In this document: one piece after another, positions 11,721-25,251 of the stretch
Position numbering within the stretch: the stretch's first letter is position 1
Layout: the number at the start of each line of letters is the position of its first letter
Source: Cycas panzhihuaensis
Taxonomy: Eukaryota > Cycadophyta
Assembly (NCBI GenBank): GCA_023213395.1
Contig: CM041465.1
Span: 73,353,741 to 73,417,740, forward strand
Reading direction: 5' to 3'
Length of the DNA stretch: 64,000 nt
The notes under the pieces: model-generated
Seen by the model: the letters and a program-made list of their open reading frames with translations, nothing else
The model's database searches: none
What the model was told of the DNA's origin: nothing
Translations under genes and position numbers: made by a program

Positions 11721-12531
11721 CTTTCAATGAATATAGCAAATAGTATTCACTATTTTTAAATTTTTAATAGGCTACGTCGATGACGAACATGCGACAGAAA
11801 TGGATAAGTTAAACTGAGGTGGACTATGTTATATATATTTGACCCAAACGCAGGCATGGAAAGGATCAACGCTTCTAATTGATCTTCCCACGGTTTTTGG
11901 GTTACCTCCATAATCAAATTTATGTTGTTGAGAACTATCGTGTGAGGCTCCTGATTTTCCAATTTCTATTATGTTTCATAATTCCTTCCGGTCGCCCATT
12001 TTTATATTTTATGGTGTCAGGAGAAGTCTATAACCCAGCTATAATGTTAGGCATTAAGTTATGCTTTCTAATAATTAGAAGCTTGAAGAAATACTTCACT
12101 TCTAAGTGGAGGCGCTCAATGACAAGGGTATTCACATGCGCTTCAACACTTTATATTATCAAATAATGACACAAGTGAAGTTTATATTCAAAATGTCATT
12201 GTCATTGGATGAAGGTTGGAATCAGGTGTAGTTAAATTTATCTGCCTTTATTACAAGAGCTTATTCTACTTTATTCTATTGATTTCATTGAGACATTTTG
12301 TGTCTCACAAATTCGCGCCAACTGCCGATTGTGACACATTTACTTCTATAGTCGTTTCAACTCTAAAACAAATTTGGCAATAATAAAAGATGTGAAAGTA
12401 ATTAAGTCATTGTTAATTATTAGTGCATAATATATATGCTTCTTCAACAAGTTTAATGTGGCACAATGAGTGGCACCGGAGTGAATGGAGTAGATAAAGA
12501 TTGTTAATGTCAAGTGAGACAGGCTAAACTT
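11721..12531. other. element B leader region
   Basis: AT-rich sequence between the CG-rich island and the PBS. No gene or repeat recognised. Confidence 0.45.
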
Positions 12532-12543
12532 ACTCTGATACCA
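12532..12543 (-). other. element B primer-binding site
   Basis: Minus-strand TGGTATCAGAGT, 11 of 12 bases of the iMet PBS, 2 bp from the 5' LTR edge at 12546. Confidence 0.8.
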
Positions 12544-12545
12544 CT

Positions 12546-12790
12546 TGTTACAGACCTTTTTCCGTAACTTGAGGAGATAGTCAGTTTGAAGGTATTACAC
12601 AAGTGCGCCAGAGATAAATAATAGTCAAAGACCAATTGATTGATTATAAAATATATATGATGTCCAAAAATATAATGAAGCCATATTTATAGGTACATAA
12701 TAGGCCTCCTTTAACTTTGAAAGTTGCAACTATTTGAGAAGCATGCCTTCATGAATATTTGCTTAATTAACTTTAAGAAGGTTCGTAACA
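12546..12790 (-). repeat. element B 5' LTR
   Basis: 245 bp from TGTTACAGACC to TTCGTAACA, matching 8221-8465. The terminal bases form a short inverted repeat (TGTTAC/GTAACA). Confidence 0.85.
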
Positions 12791-12960
12791 TTAGAACATG
12801 TCATATTTTAAGACAAAGATGAGGATGCGGGATTTCATTTATGGCCAATAGAAGTTAGTGCAAATGCGATGATGGGTTTTTCCAAATCCAGAATGGCCTC
12901 TTAAAGGCATGGAATGATATTATGAAAGGATGCGAGGAATGAAGGGGCACGATGGATGGA
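12791..12960 (-). pseudogene. element C integrase N-terminal zinc finger (interrupted)
   Basis: The minus strand encodes the His side of the HHCC finger as HHRICTNFYWPQMKSRI, then FVLKYDMF and a stop exactly where element B begins. Across B the frame resumes with bases that restore the expected Cys-Gln followed by Arg-Asn-Lys-like residues. This places the insertion inside the last cysteine codon region of the finger. Confidence 0.75.
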
Positions 12961-14540
12961 CAGAGATATAATTCATATAAAGGAGATGATTATCATGGAG
13001 GGACTAATCAACCTAGGTATGCACTTTTACGATCCATTGGGAATAGTCAAAATGGGATTGGTTAGCAGTGACCAATTTGGCTAACCAAGTGGGATGAGGC
13101 TAGGAGATGGCTTAAAGGATTTTAATAGTGGGGAGATAAGAGATAGTATCGACAACAACATTGTCCTTGTTCTCCATGTAGGTGATAGTAAAGTCAAAGG
13201 CTTAGAGTTGATCAACCCACTTAGCTTGTTCTTCTAGGAGGATTGATTGGTCCTAGAATAAGTAGAGGCTATGGTGGTCGGTGAGGATGGTAAATTTGGA
13301 CCTAAAGAGGTATTAACACCATTTATCGAGGGCATGGAGGATGGCTTTCATTTCCTTTTAATAGGTGGAGAGCTAACACTCACACTCTTTTAGTTTATGG
13401 CTCTTAAAGGTGATGGGATGGAAGTTTTATATGAGAATTACACTGAGGCTGAATATGAATACATTGCACTCAAGTTAGAATGGTTGGGAGAAGTCAGTGG
13501 GGCAAGGACATGGGTGGAGGTCATAATTATTTTAAGATGGTTGAAGGCTTTGTCTACAGTAGGGGATGATTGAAAGGAGTCTTTATGGAGGAGGTTGGTT
13601 AATGGGGAGGTTATGAAGGCATAACCTTTAACAAAGTGATGATTGAATCTAGTGAATCCAAGGAAGGCATAAGGTTGGGTGAGGTTTTTTGGTGTGAGCT
13701 AGGATATAATAACGAAGATCTTGTTAGGGTTGACATGAACTCCTTCGGTGGAAATGATGTGATTGAGGTATTATAGTTGAAATTGTCCAAATTCGCATTT
13801 AGAGAGTTTGGCATGCAGTTGTTGTTGGGAGAGGATTTGCAAGACTATTTCGAGGTGATAAAGGTGTTAGGCTAGGTTGGTACTATAAATGAGTATGTCA
13901 TCGAAAAAGATTATGATAAATTTATGGAGGTAGGATGAAAAGACTTTGTTCATGAGTGCTTAAAAGGTAGAGGAGGCATTACAAAGACTAAAGGGTATGA
14001 CTTGAAACTCAAAGTGGTCATGTTGGGTTCAGAGGGTTATTTTATGGAAATCATTAAGGGAGATGGAAATTTGATATTATCCTAACTGGAGGTCGAGTTT
14101 GGAAAACACTAATCCACCATGGATTTCATTTAACATACCATCAATGTGAGGGATTGGGGATTTGGTTTTTATTGTGCTTTGTTCAGTTATCAATAATCGA
14201 TGCATAAATGATTGGACCCATTCTTTTTTGAGACGAGAATGATAGGGACAACATAAGAGCTTTTGCTAGGTTGGATGACACCCATGTCAAGGAGTGTTGT
14301 AATAATATTTTCGACCTCATTTTTCTAGAAATAAGTGTTACAATAGGGTCTAAGGCTAATGGGATTGTAGGGGTTTTTGATCTTGATGGTATATATAAAG
14401 GCATGATGCACTAAGAGATGGCGAGAGGGGGGCAAGAAGGAGGGTGGGGGAGAAGGTAGATTGCTATTCGGTAATGAGGTGTTGGATATTAGGGTGAGTT
14501 GGAGGCATGGCTTCAATGTTCTTAAGGTGAACTACGAAGC
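12961..14540 (-). pseudogene. element C reverse transcriptase and RNase H
   Basis: Minus-strand RT motifs are plain from about 14350 to 13600: an N-terminal primer-grip region, then HFEFQVIPFSLCNASSTFQ, LHKFIIIFFDDILIYS with the catalytic FFDD box, and LHAKLSKCEFGQFQL. Residues toward 13050 fit the RT thumb/connection and RNase H in a strongly decayed state. In an active element this copies the RNA into DNA in the cytoplasmic particle. Numerous stops and shifts between frames inactivate it. The DD pair of the catalytic site is still encoded. Confidence 0.8.
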
Positions 14541-14869
14541 CTAGACTACTGTTTAATTGTTTATACATTTGGTTAGGGGAGATGAGATTATTAGAGGGGT
14601 ATTGTATGATGTAAAACTCATAAGTTTTTTTTAAGGTAGTCTTTGAAGAGTATAAAAAGATTGATGGGGAGATTGTTCATACCAAGTTTCAAGAGTCTAT
14701 AACCGCTGGACTTCTAATATGACATTTGATCCTCTAATAGAAAGGATATAAAAGTCTAGTACTAGGTGTTAGGTGCCTATCTAGATGTGAAGGTTCTTAA
14801 TATGCTTGTGCAATGGAGGATATGGTAGCTAGGTAGGGAGCAAGTGAATCCATTTTTTAGGATGATGTA

Positions 14870-15210
14870 CAAGCCTAGCTATCATATAAAAGAGATCTCA
14901 ATAAAATTAAGTGATGTGCCATTGTCAAGGAGGATGGTGATGGGGTCTGGTCGAGTGTACCTTTAACTCTTAGCGGCTTAGGGTAGAAGGTAGACGAGAC
15001 AACAATTAGGAAGTCATTAGGTTCTAGACAACTCTTGGGAGGGCTCATCGGGTAAATCATGTTCCAAGTATGAATCATCATTGATGGGGAGGTTAAGGTC
15101 AATTGTGAAGACCATGTGTTTAGCTTTGGAAACCTTAGAATAGTAGCAGGTCCACTTGTTTGAGCACTTAATGTAAAGGTTAGCCTCTCTTCATCTATTT
15201 GCTTCAATTG
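14870..15210 (-). pseudogene. element C protease and gag zinc-knuckle trace
   Basis: Near 15200 the minus strand reads KQIDEERLTFTLSAQTSGPA, aligning to the spacing of the gypsy gag knuckle but with its cysteines and histidine lost. Downstream LRVKGTLDQT is followed, after a one-base frame change, by ITILLDNGTSLNFI, the retropepsin active-site loop with DNG in place of DSG/DTG. The segment at about 14700-14790 (HLVLDFYILSIRGSNVIL) is the end of the protease fold. All are decayed. Confidence 0.65.
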
Positions 15211-16652
15211 TAGGGACTCAAATAGGATTTATAGATTGCTCTATTTCTAGATGTTATGAATCATATGGTCATTGTCGTTAATCTATTGGATGAGGATGTT
15301 GGGAGAAAGTTGGGTCTCGTCGAGAAACTACTAGATGCTCTATTGCAAATTTAGTTTCAATTACTTTGGCCATGGGTATGGCCTCTTCGAAGGTGGTGGT
15401 ATGGACTATCTTAAGGTGAATTTAAATGTGGCCTTTAAGTCCAGAGACATATATATTGATGAGGGTTTACCAACTAAGGGTTCAGGAGACTCAATTCTAC
15501 AATGCTTGGAACTCGTTGGTGTATGCTTCAATTGATGATGTCTACTTCAGACAAGTGAACTTCCTAAAGAAGGATTGGCTACATTTGTTTTCGTATTAAT
15601 CAAAGAAACAAGTGCGAAATAAGGCCCATGTACATGTAGTAGGGTTCTTGCATTGCCACTAACTATAACAATAATGAGCTTTGCCTTCGAGGAGGGTGTA
15701 GGTAAAGGTTGGTTATTGAGGGACATAAGGGTGAGAGAGATAAGATTCTAACTTCTTAATCTAACTATGGGTAGTATCTCATTTGAGGTTAGGGTTGAAG
15801 GTGGGAATTTGTGGGGGTGGGGTGTTTGAGGTTGGGGGGGGCTGTCATCAAAGGTGGGAAGCGGGGGGGTAGGGGTGAGAGAGATAAGATTCTAACTTCT
15901 TGATCTAACTATGGGTAGTATCTCATTTGAGGTTAGGGTTGAAGGTGGGAATTTGGAGAGGGGGGGGGGGGGAGGGTTGGCCTTGATTGTAAGAAAACCT
16001 AAGTGGGGTGTCTTTAGGTCATTTTCCCTAAAAATTAATGCAAGAAATTGATCTAGTGCACTACAATAGGCATGATGTCCTCATCATAGTGACGTGGGTG
16101 AGAATATGCACAAAAATCAACTGCGGGGTATTTATATGTTGTAAAAAATATGGGTTAAAAATGTCCTAATGAAAAATGAAGGTGCAATGCCCACATTACA
16201 ATAAGACTATTGAAAATTAGTGGTAAAAAAAATAAGACTTTTTTATGTGAAAATTATTTATGAGGGTTTAAACTAGAAAAACTTAAGTGTACAAAAGTTG
16301 GTCATTAATTTTGGGGCGATAATATCACAAATGATAGATCATAAACTATAGATTACACATCATAGATTACAAATTATAGATTATAGACCACAAATTGTAG
16401 ATAACAGATCACAAGTTGCAGATTTACATAACAAAGAAATTGAACAGAAATTTCTCTCTTTTCTTTTTTTGTTTCCATTTTCAATGTAAACAAACTTAAT
16501 AGGACTTGTGCCATAGTGGAGGAGAAAGGATATATTTTTTTGTTGAAAATGAAACCTATAATGCAACGTATACCTAGAGATTTAAACCGAACTTCACATT
16601 TGCATAGATGATTTTATTCAACTGTGTGACAAAGTTCCCTAATCAAGCATGA
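15211..16652 (-). other. element C gag and leader region, decayed
   Basis: Position between the zinc-knuckle trace and the PBS indicates gag plus leader, but no gag motif survives well enough to name. It includes the 144-bp-period duplication (15731-15975). Confidence 0.45.
15731..15975. repeat. tandem duplication with G-runs
   Basis: Units at 15731-15815 and 15875-15958 are almost identical (period 144 bp). Each ends in a G-rich run, the second reaching about 12 consecutive G at 15961-15972. Confidence 0.85.
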
Positions 16653-16664
16653 GATCTAATACCA
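16653..16664 (-). other. element C primer-binding site
   Basis: Minus-strand TGGTATTAGATC, a mutated iMet-type PBS, 2 bp from the right LTR start at 16667. Confidence 0.6.
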
Positions 16665-16666
16665 CT

Positions 16667-17052
16667 TGGGACAGACTTGTCCCAAATATTACCCCAAATA
16701 TTAACATAGAATAGATCTTAATGTACATAAATATGATAACCAATAAAATAAATTTATTATTGATCACCAATAGAACTGAGTATAGATTAGGATACCAAAA
16801 GACTATAATGTAGTACACTTAGATGCAATATCATAAAGTAAAGTAGGATAATCCCTAATACTTTATGAGGCCCTATAAATACAAAAAGAGGCCTCTACAT
16901 GAATGCCACATAGTAAGGGTAGGTGAGCCCTTATATACAAATGTCAAGTGGTGAATATCCTACTACAATGAGCTAGCATTATTGATTAGGTCCCATAGTC
17001 ATATGTCAATATGCTAGCAATCAAGTCCTATGTTCAAGGTGGCTATGTAGCA
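16667..17052 (-). repeat. element C 5' LTR
   Basis: Starts TGGGACAGACTTG and ends GGCTATGTAGCA. It is collinear with 6751-7093 but has extra short segments, including a duplicated CCAAATATTA. Confidence 0.65.
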
Positions 17053-18733
<1,681 letters not shown>

Positions 18734-19019
18734 GGATGCAAAATTAAAAGAAATTTCACTAGAACCTAAATTTACATTATGAGGCTTAACCAAAAGAGAA
18801 AATTTGGGAAATAAACATAAAAGAATTTTTTTTAGGACTGATAAAAGAGTGACAAGCAATGAATATTCTATATTCAAATACACAAGAGAATGGGATCATC
18901 TAAGTTCTACGTATAAATAAGACATGAAAAAGGTTAAATATATTAAAATACGATAAGAATGTCTCTCCAACTAGGAGATTAGTAAAAAAATTAATATTTC
19001 ATAATTAGATGTTCAAATA

Positions 19020-19300
19020 AATATGCTATTGAATGGTTAAAAGAGTTAGAAGATTTTCTTGGGCTTCAAACATTATAGATGATAACGAAAAAGTATCATA
19101 TGCCACTTTGCATATGTATAAACCAACATTTAATTGGTGGCAAAAATGGTCATAAGTGTAGGAAAAGGAGAATCATATAGCTGTAACTTGGAAACTATTT
19201 TCAACAACATTTAAGGGTCATTTCAAAGATGACACCATTATCTTACTTGAAGGACTTCCTCAATAGATAAATTCACTTGAAGATGGGAAATAGAGAGAAG
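19020..19300 (+). pseudogene. gag-like remnant
   Basis: The plus strand reads DDNEKVSYATLHMYKPTFNW then W, then ENHIAVTWKLFSTTFKGHF. This is the pattern of plant LTR-element gag proteins, with a W-W pair after the helix and a later F-F segment. Stops interrupt it. The rest of the interior (19300-20483) has no confident domain. Confidence 0.45.
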
Positions 19301-20483
19301 GAAAAGGTAGTAAAATCATAGGCAATAGATATGAACCCTAAAAATATGACCCTAAACCATAAGCTACCTCAGAAAAGCATGACAAGATAACTTCTACAAC
19401 TATAGAAAACCAAGTTATAAATATCCATATGAAAGAATTAAATGTCGATTAGAACAAATCAATTGTTAGAAGTTGGGCAATTAAAAGAAATGGCCACTAC
19501 ATTCCTCTATATCCATAAAAAATCCATATAGAAAACAATATAGAAATAAATATTAGCCTAGTTAACCATCTTTGTGTGCACATATGGATGATAATTAGAA
19601 GATTTGGAAAAACCTACCCTCTCGTGTAAATGAAGATAACAATTAGAGGACTCAAAAGAAACTTAATCATATTTCTAGTCCTGCTCTGCACATTGATCCC
19701 AAAGTTGCTATCATAAATCTAGAAGATGTTAATAGAAAATAGTAACTTGATGCAGGAATATCTTGTCAAGTTTTTCCATCATAAAATGAATAGTCTATAG
19801 AAAAATTAACTCCTAACATTGACAACAACAAACATGGTATGCTTATGAATGATAGGAAATCAAGTTTGAAGCTACTAATAAGGGACCAAAAGAATCAACC
19901 AAAGATAGTGACGCAAATATCAAGTTGCATGAGAAAGAGATCATAGCATTAGCATCCTAAAATTACTTAATCACTATATTTTCAAGGATTTGTCCCTAAA
20001 ACCATCATCAATATACCTATTTTCCTTCTCATAGTTGAAGAAATTTTGTTGAATGTCTCTACATTTTATATTTAGTGTATGACAAGAAATCAATAAAAAT
20101 ATCAAGAAATCAAGACCTGTATTCCTAATTATTACCAATTAACTCCTTTCTAAACGAATCAAACTTTACTTTGTATCAACTCTATCTAGTTATCTAATCA
20201 TAATTTTAGATGGAAGATCTTGACAACAGTCTAGAAAGCAAGTGAATATGCTATGGCACTCTCATAAAGCTAGAGGTTATATCCAACCCAAAAATAATGG
20301 TCGACAATCCCATGGTTCAATAGATGATTGACCACATACCAAGACAAAACATCTCTTGGATTATATGTTTAATACTTCTTTTGCAGTACTAGTTGACATG
20401 TGAATTTAGAAGATCTAAACGACATCATGCTGCTCTCACAAGGTCTCTTCCATTCAAGCAAGCCATCAAGGATGAAGCCTTTG
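19301..20483. other. unassigned interior downstream of the gag-like remnant
   Basis: AT-rich, with many stops in all frames. No domain is recognised. Its position suggests decayed polyprotein of the plus-strand element. Confidence 0.35.
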
Positions 20484-20690
20484 AAGAGGGGAGAGCTTGT
20501 AATGAACCTAAATGACATAATTAATCATTAAACAGTCATTAGTATTAATAATTAGGATAAAAAGGAGTAGTGTCTATTTATTATCAAACATGTCCTTTCA
20601 TAGTTAAAGTATAAATATCTAATCACCTCTAACATTAAACATCATTTATTATTATTAATCAATTTATCTTTTGGATATTAGGGTCTTTGG
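20484..20690 (+). repeat. candidate PPT and truncated 3' LTR
   Basis: AAGAGGGGAGAG at 20484-20495 precedes TGTAATGAACC at 20498, the normal junction of a PPT and 3' LTR on the plus strand. The LTR seems cut off near 20690, where minus-strand copia sequence begins. Confidence 0.4.
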
Positions 20691-22060
20691 TCATACTTGT
20701 CTCATTTGTACAAGTGTAACCAACTTGGGTCACCTCACTTTCACTTCCAAAAAGTTGTAGAGCAAACCAAAATCTAACATTTCAAATATTTTCTTAAGGT
20801 CATTCTTCAAGTCTTCAACCTTAAGATATTATTACTTATGATCATAAGTTCGTCTATATAGAGAACTACAAAGATATTTGAATGATCACCATCAACTTTA
20901 ATATACAGTTTTGGATCAACTAATGACCTCTTAAACTCGTTATTCAAAAAATACTAATCGATCTTAGAGTGCTAAGCTCTTAGAACCTGCTTTAAGCTAT
21001 AGAAAGCCTTCTCCAAGCAATATACTGTGTGTTCTTTACTTTTTGTATATATCCAGATGGTTGCTCCATATAGACCTCCTCCTTAAGATCTCCACTTAAG
21101 AAGGCACACTTGACATCACACTAGTGTAACTACCATTTAAACTAAGTAACTATTACTAATATTAATATAACCACCATCATTTTGGCTATTGGAATGAATG
21201 TCTATTAGTCATTGATGCCTTTTGCCTCTTTTTGCTACCAATTTAGCCTTATATCTATCAATTGAGCCATCAAATCTAAATTTGGTCTTATAGATCCATT
21301 TCATTCAATTACCTATTTGCCTACTAGTAATTCAACCAAGTCCCAAGTTTAATTCTACTCAACATCTCATATTTCATCATCCATTATTCTCTAGTTCTGC
21401 TCTTTATATGCCTCTTCAAAACTCAAAGGCTCTTCAACATTTAGCACATCAGCCATTAAAGCGTAGTTGACCCTATCAGGTCTTATCCTCGATTTGTGTT
21501 TCCCTTCAATCTCGAGTAACTGAGCTTCTAGTATGGTTTTCAAATACCATTCAGGGACTTTTTTGCTAGGTGGAGCAACTTCAGGATATACATTAAGTTG
21601 TGACTCCTAAGCATCTTGATGCTTCTCCTCCTCAGCTTCCTCTTCATCTTCTTGCTTTTATTTAGTCTTAGGCTTGATAAATTGTTGCCTTCGAGAACTA
21701 AATTCTAGTTGTTCCTTAATTTTCTTCCCTTTGTCTTGCCATATTTTCAAAGTATCTAGGCCTTGGTCTATATCATGCTTGTCAACTCCTTTGAAGATGA
21801 TGTTCCAACTTATATACCTAGTATGCTTTGCTTTCTTCACTGTACTTGACGAGGATACACTTGGAAGTTTTATCATCAAACATTTTGCATTTCTCCTTTG
21901 GAACATGCATATATATGATACTCCCAAAGATTTTAAGATGGATTAAAATAGATTTTCTTCTTAACCATGTTTCTTCTAGCATCATATTCCAAATAGCTTT
22001 CATTGAACTCTTATCAGTCAAATATGTTGTTGTACAAATAGTTCTCGCTGAAAAATATTC
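20691..22060 (-). pseudogene. Ty1/copia integrase C-terminus and RT remnant
   Basis: Minus strand from 22030 reads HLKIFGSIIYMHVPKEKC and KCILVKYSEESKAY, the copia integrase C-terminal GKGY-like region. Then EEPLSFEEAYK marks the entry to RT. Later come CDVKCAFLSGDLKEEVYMEQ (about 21120-21055), SLKQVLRA and VVLYIDELMI (about 20860), where the catalytic YVDD box has become YIDE. The RNase H part is missing because unrelated sequence starts at about 20690. It probably belongs to the copia element whose PBS is split by element G (24744 and 32914). Confidence 0.75.
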
Positions 22061-22982
22061 AAACCATAAAATTCTAAATCATAAGATATAGTTGTAACTA
22101 ACACACTACATAACATTAGTTAATAAAAACTACAAATGAGAATTTTTTTTTTTTTTCCAAGGTCCCATTCGCTTCCTTTTGCTTATGGGCTCCTAACATA
22201 CACATTACATAACATTACTTAATAAAAACTACAAAGCAGACAACCTAGTATTATCTCATATAGCATCATTTTTACTCAACTAATGATGATCCATGTGAAT
22301 GCATACCCAGTATGATACAACCACTCTCTTTAGTAATAACAAAATTATTTAGGCCATTAAGTTGATGTGACAGTTGTAAGTTAGCCTAAACCCTTGGGCA
22401 TATGATAAGCTAGAAAACGTTGTGGGTTAACCAAAATCCTTTGCACTCTACAAATAGGATGAGGAATATAAATCATGAGAATTACTACTTAGTTTGACTT
22501 GGGAAAAGGTTGTGGGTTAACGCAAACCCTCTACTCTCTGAATAAGATGAGAAGTACAGGTAAGAAGGCTTGCCACTCTGTTTGACTTGGGAAAAGGAGT
22601 TACCTTACAATAAGGGCCCCGAGGGAGATTTTAGCAACTCAATTAAGGCATGCATAGGGCTCAATATAACTACCATGACCTAGTTGATGGGAAATTCAAC
22701 ATCCAAATATGAGATGCCATTGGATGCAACTCAATACAACTTAGATTCTAATAACTACTGCTCAATAACATGATACACATGTTATTAATCAACAACATGA
22801 TGAAGATTAGTGATGAACCATCAATCCAAGGGACTTCCTAGCAAACCAATAGATGCAATGTCTAGTTATCCATGCAAACAAGGGCATGGACAATCCTTCA
22901 TATGGACATCATTGACTTCTATTATCACATAAATAAGTGAGAGTTTTTATTGGCCTACACAACTTCTTAAGTCCAAGAGAGA
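22061..22982. other. non-coding stretch with two local tandem duplications
   Basis: 22101-22136 and 22200-22236 are near-identical (period 99) around a T-run. 22421-22510 and 22511-22601 are about 90-bp tandem units, each starting TGTGGGTTAA and ending GACTTGGGAAAAGG. No gene is recognised. Confidence 0.6.
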
Positions 22983-23418
22983 TGTTGGTCTATAAAAGGG
23001 CCATGGTCAAAACATTTAAAGTGTTATTAATAATATATTAGAAATGGGGTCATTGGTACTTGCTTAATCCAAGGTTAATTAATGTGAATAAAAAGTATCA
23101 ATAAAGGGATTAGTTGAGAATTGGTTAGGTAATCGAACCACCCAACCTGGTGTATAAATAAACTACATGAGAGAGGCATGTAAATATATAAGTGCATTGT
23201 GAGGTATTATTGTGTAGAGGGTTGATACATTGATTCAAGGCTACCAGCCTATGCTGCCCAACTAACCATGTAATCTCCTCCATTAATAAAAGATGTCATT
23301 GTTGCTCATACTTGTATTCTTGTCTTTGATCTCCTCTTTCCTCTTATGAATACTATGTTTGATGTTATAATGCTGAATGCTATGTGATTATGTGTGTCGT
23401 CTTAACTACAACAACACA
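22983..23418 (+). repeat. candidate plus-strand LTR
   Basis: CCAAGAGAGA at 22972-22981 resembles a PPT, followed by TGTTGGTC at 22983. GTGTATAAATAAA (about 23150) and ATTAATAAAAG (about 23285) resemble promoter and polyadenylation signals. It ends ACAACA near 23416. No partner copy is present in the window. Confidence 0.35.
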
Positions 23419-24743
23419 TTGGTGAATGAAATACTTGAGGCCCTAGTTTGCCAATAACCATGCTTTATTAGATGTTGTAATATCTACTATGCAATGGAAC
23501 ACATAATTGATTACTAAAAGTGTAATTGCAACCACTACATTTTGGCCTTTGCCCTCAAATTCTTTTAATCTCTTTTATTTAGTTGGTCTTGGTTCAATTC
23601 CTATAACTATGCCCCATGCTCCTTTGCCTACAAATTGGCTCCTTATTTCAATTTTCCATGTAATGTAATTACTATCATTTCATTTCTCATGCTAAGGAAG
23701 ATAGTAATATGATGCCATTTTGACTGAAGTTTGTCTCCACTAGGTGGACCAAACTTCACAAACCAACCTTTCTATGCCATACTTTTGTTGGAATATGCAT
23801 TAATCTACACTACACAACTACACACAAGGCTAATTTTCAAAAATTTAAATTAATCATGATAAACTTATCTTATTTGCTTGTTGTTGTCTTATTTGTTAAG
23901 GCACTAATTGTCAAAATAGGTGGAAAATAACTTGAAAAAACTCAAAAAATGAAGTAAATCTCCTTTCGCAACTTTAACACCTCAATGCATGTGACCACTC
24001 ACTTGAATGATAAGGGGGCAGACTTCAACAAACTATCCAATTTACTTTGATTTAATCGAACCTTTAGAAATTAAAAATTTTTGGTCAAAATGATCATCAC
24101 TCATATGATTTTTTTTTTGTTGTTTGAATTTTTTCCACCATGTTCTTCATTGTACGATTTATCTCATTATTGTGGCCACATTTGCAATGTTAGAGAGATA
24201 CCCATGTTCCAATTTGAAATTGCCAATTGCCATTGCCTTTATGAATTGTCACTGCCTACTTATTAGAAATCTCTTACTGCCACTTTTATTAAGCATTGAA
24301 TAGGGATTCAACTTTTAGAGAACTACAACAGAGATCTTAGAGATCACTATGCCAACCTTAATTCTTCACAATCGCATCTTCAAATCTCCATCACGTTTAT
24401 GTCTATGCTTGGTTGGAAATCAAATGGCCAACTCAGATGCTTGACATTACCAAATGGCTTTCAAATACAGATGTACAAATATACATAACTTTTATTTGTA
24501 ACTGCTATAGTCACAAACATAAAACGGTTGACTCATATCAAATTCGACAACAACCAAATGGCTATCAAGCACTCAAATGCAAGTCATAACATTTTGTTCT
24601 TCATGCAACAACTTATCTATTTATATGTCTCCATTTGTTTTCTTTAATTCCTCAAATGAAATCAATCTTGACCCTCCCAATTTGGGTCCTTCAAGGTTGG
24701 GTTCTAGCTCTAGTTATCCTTTCAACCCCCTTCTAATCTTCAT
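23419..24743. other. unassigned AT-rich DNA, probable leader/gag of an old minus-strand copia
   Basis: Nothing coding could be supported. It lies downstream (minus strand) of the split PBS at 24744-24753. Confidence 0.35.
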
Positions 24744-24753
24744 GCTTTGATAC
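24744..24753 (-). other. half of a split copia primer-binding site plus element G target duplication
   Basis: GCTTTGATAC here and GATACCA at 32914-32920 together complement TGGTATCAAAGC, a copia iMet PBS on the minus strand. The shared GATAC (24749-24753 and 32914-32918) is element G's target duplication. Confidence 0.75.
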
Positions 24754-25127
24754 TGTGTGCTTCTACTTATCGACATGCATAAGTAGGCACAAGAGCAACA
24801 ATAGTACAAAGTCAATCACTCAAGCATTCAAAAGACAACAATTATATGAGGCCAACAACCATATTCATTCCATTATGACAAGTTGCTCTAGTCCTCTCAC
24901 AACTAGAGACAACCCAGAACAATACGCATAGTAACTGGAACAATTACAACAAGTACAAATGTACAGGCGAACTACATTCTGCACATCAATAGTAAAAATC
25001 CTGCCTACCCCTAAATGCACTTTTACATTTATATTTTATCTTTTGTAACTGTGGCTTGAGTTGGTTGCAACCGCTCTTTAACAATTCAATTATATTAATC
25101 AAGTTGCAACTAATTTGACCACACATA
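24754..25127 (-). repeat. element G 3' LTR
   Basis: Plus-strand TGTGTGCTTC to CACATA; the pair is 32542-32913. The minus-strand termini are TA...CA rather than TG...CA. The matching GATAC flanks support this boundary. The pyrimidine-rich TCTCTCCCACC at 25128 is the PPT. Confidence 0.85.
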
Positions 25128-25251
25128 TCTCTCCCACCACAAAACTTACAAGTAAGCAACAAGATTTCACAATTAAATAGTACATTATAGAAAAAAAAAG
25201 AGATTAGCCTTCTCGTTCCTTCTTGATCTTTTCCATCTCTGTGCAAATCTG

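Larger units (their letters stand above)
8221..12790 (-). mobile_element. element B: LTR element carrying a BRCT-domain gene copy
   Basis: Two 245-bp direct repeats (8221-8465 and 12546-12790; about 19 differences) bound the element. A minus-strand PBS (12532-12543) and a PPT (8466-8481) show that it reads on the minus strand. No gag or pol is recognisable. The interior holds a broken copy of a plant two-BRCT gene (9442-10270) in the same orientation, its likely downstream sequence, and a CG-rich unidentified part (10920-11720). It sits in the integrase zinc finger of element C. The flanks TTGGC (left) and TTAGA (right) are a mutated 5-bp duplication: the host frame expects the codons for Cys-Gln, which the left copy supplies. 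It depends on other elements for mobility. Confidence 0.8.
6751..17052 (-). mobile_element. element C: decayed chromovirus-like Ty3/gypsy, split by element B
   Basis: Diverged LTRs (about 6751-7093 and 16667-17052) enclose minus-strand pol. The order from the right LTR is PBS, zinc-knuckle trace, protease, RT, RNase H region, then integrase. Removing the 4.57-kb element B leaves about 5.7 kb, a normal gypsy size. The integrase C-terminal part resembles the chromovirus type (SKIHNIF, SCLKKH). Every domain is broken by stops and frameshifts. GATTG occurs at both outer edges (6748-6752 and 17053-17057); it would be a target duplication if the left LTR lost its first bases, which is uncertain. 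Confidence 0.75.
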
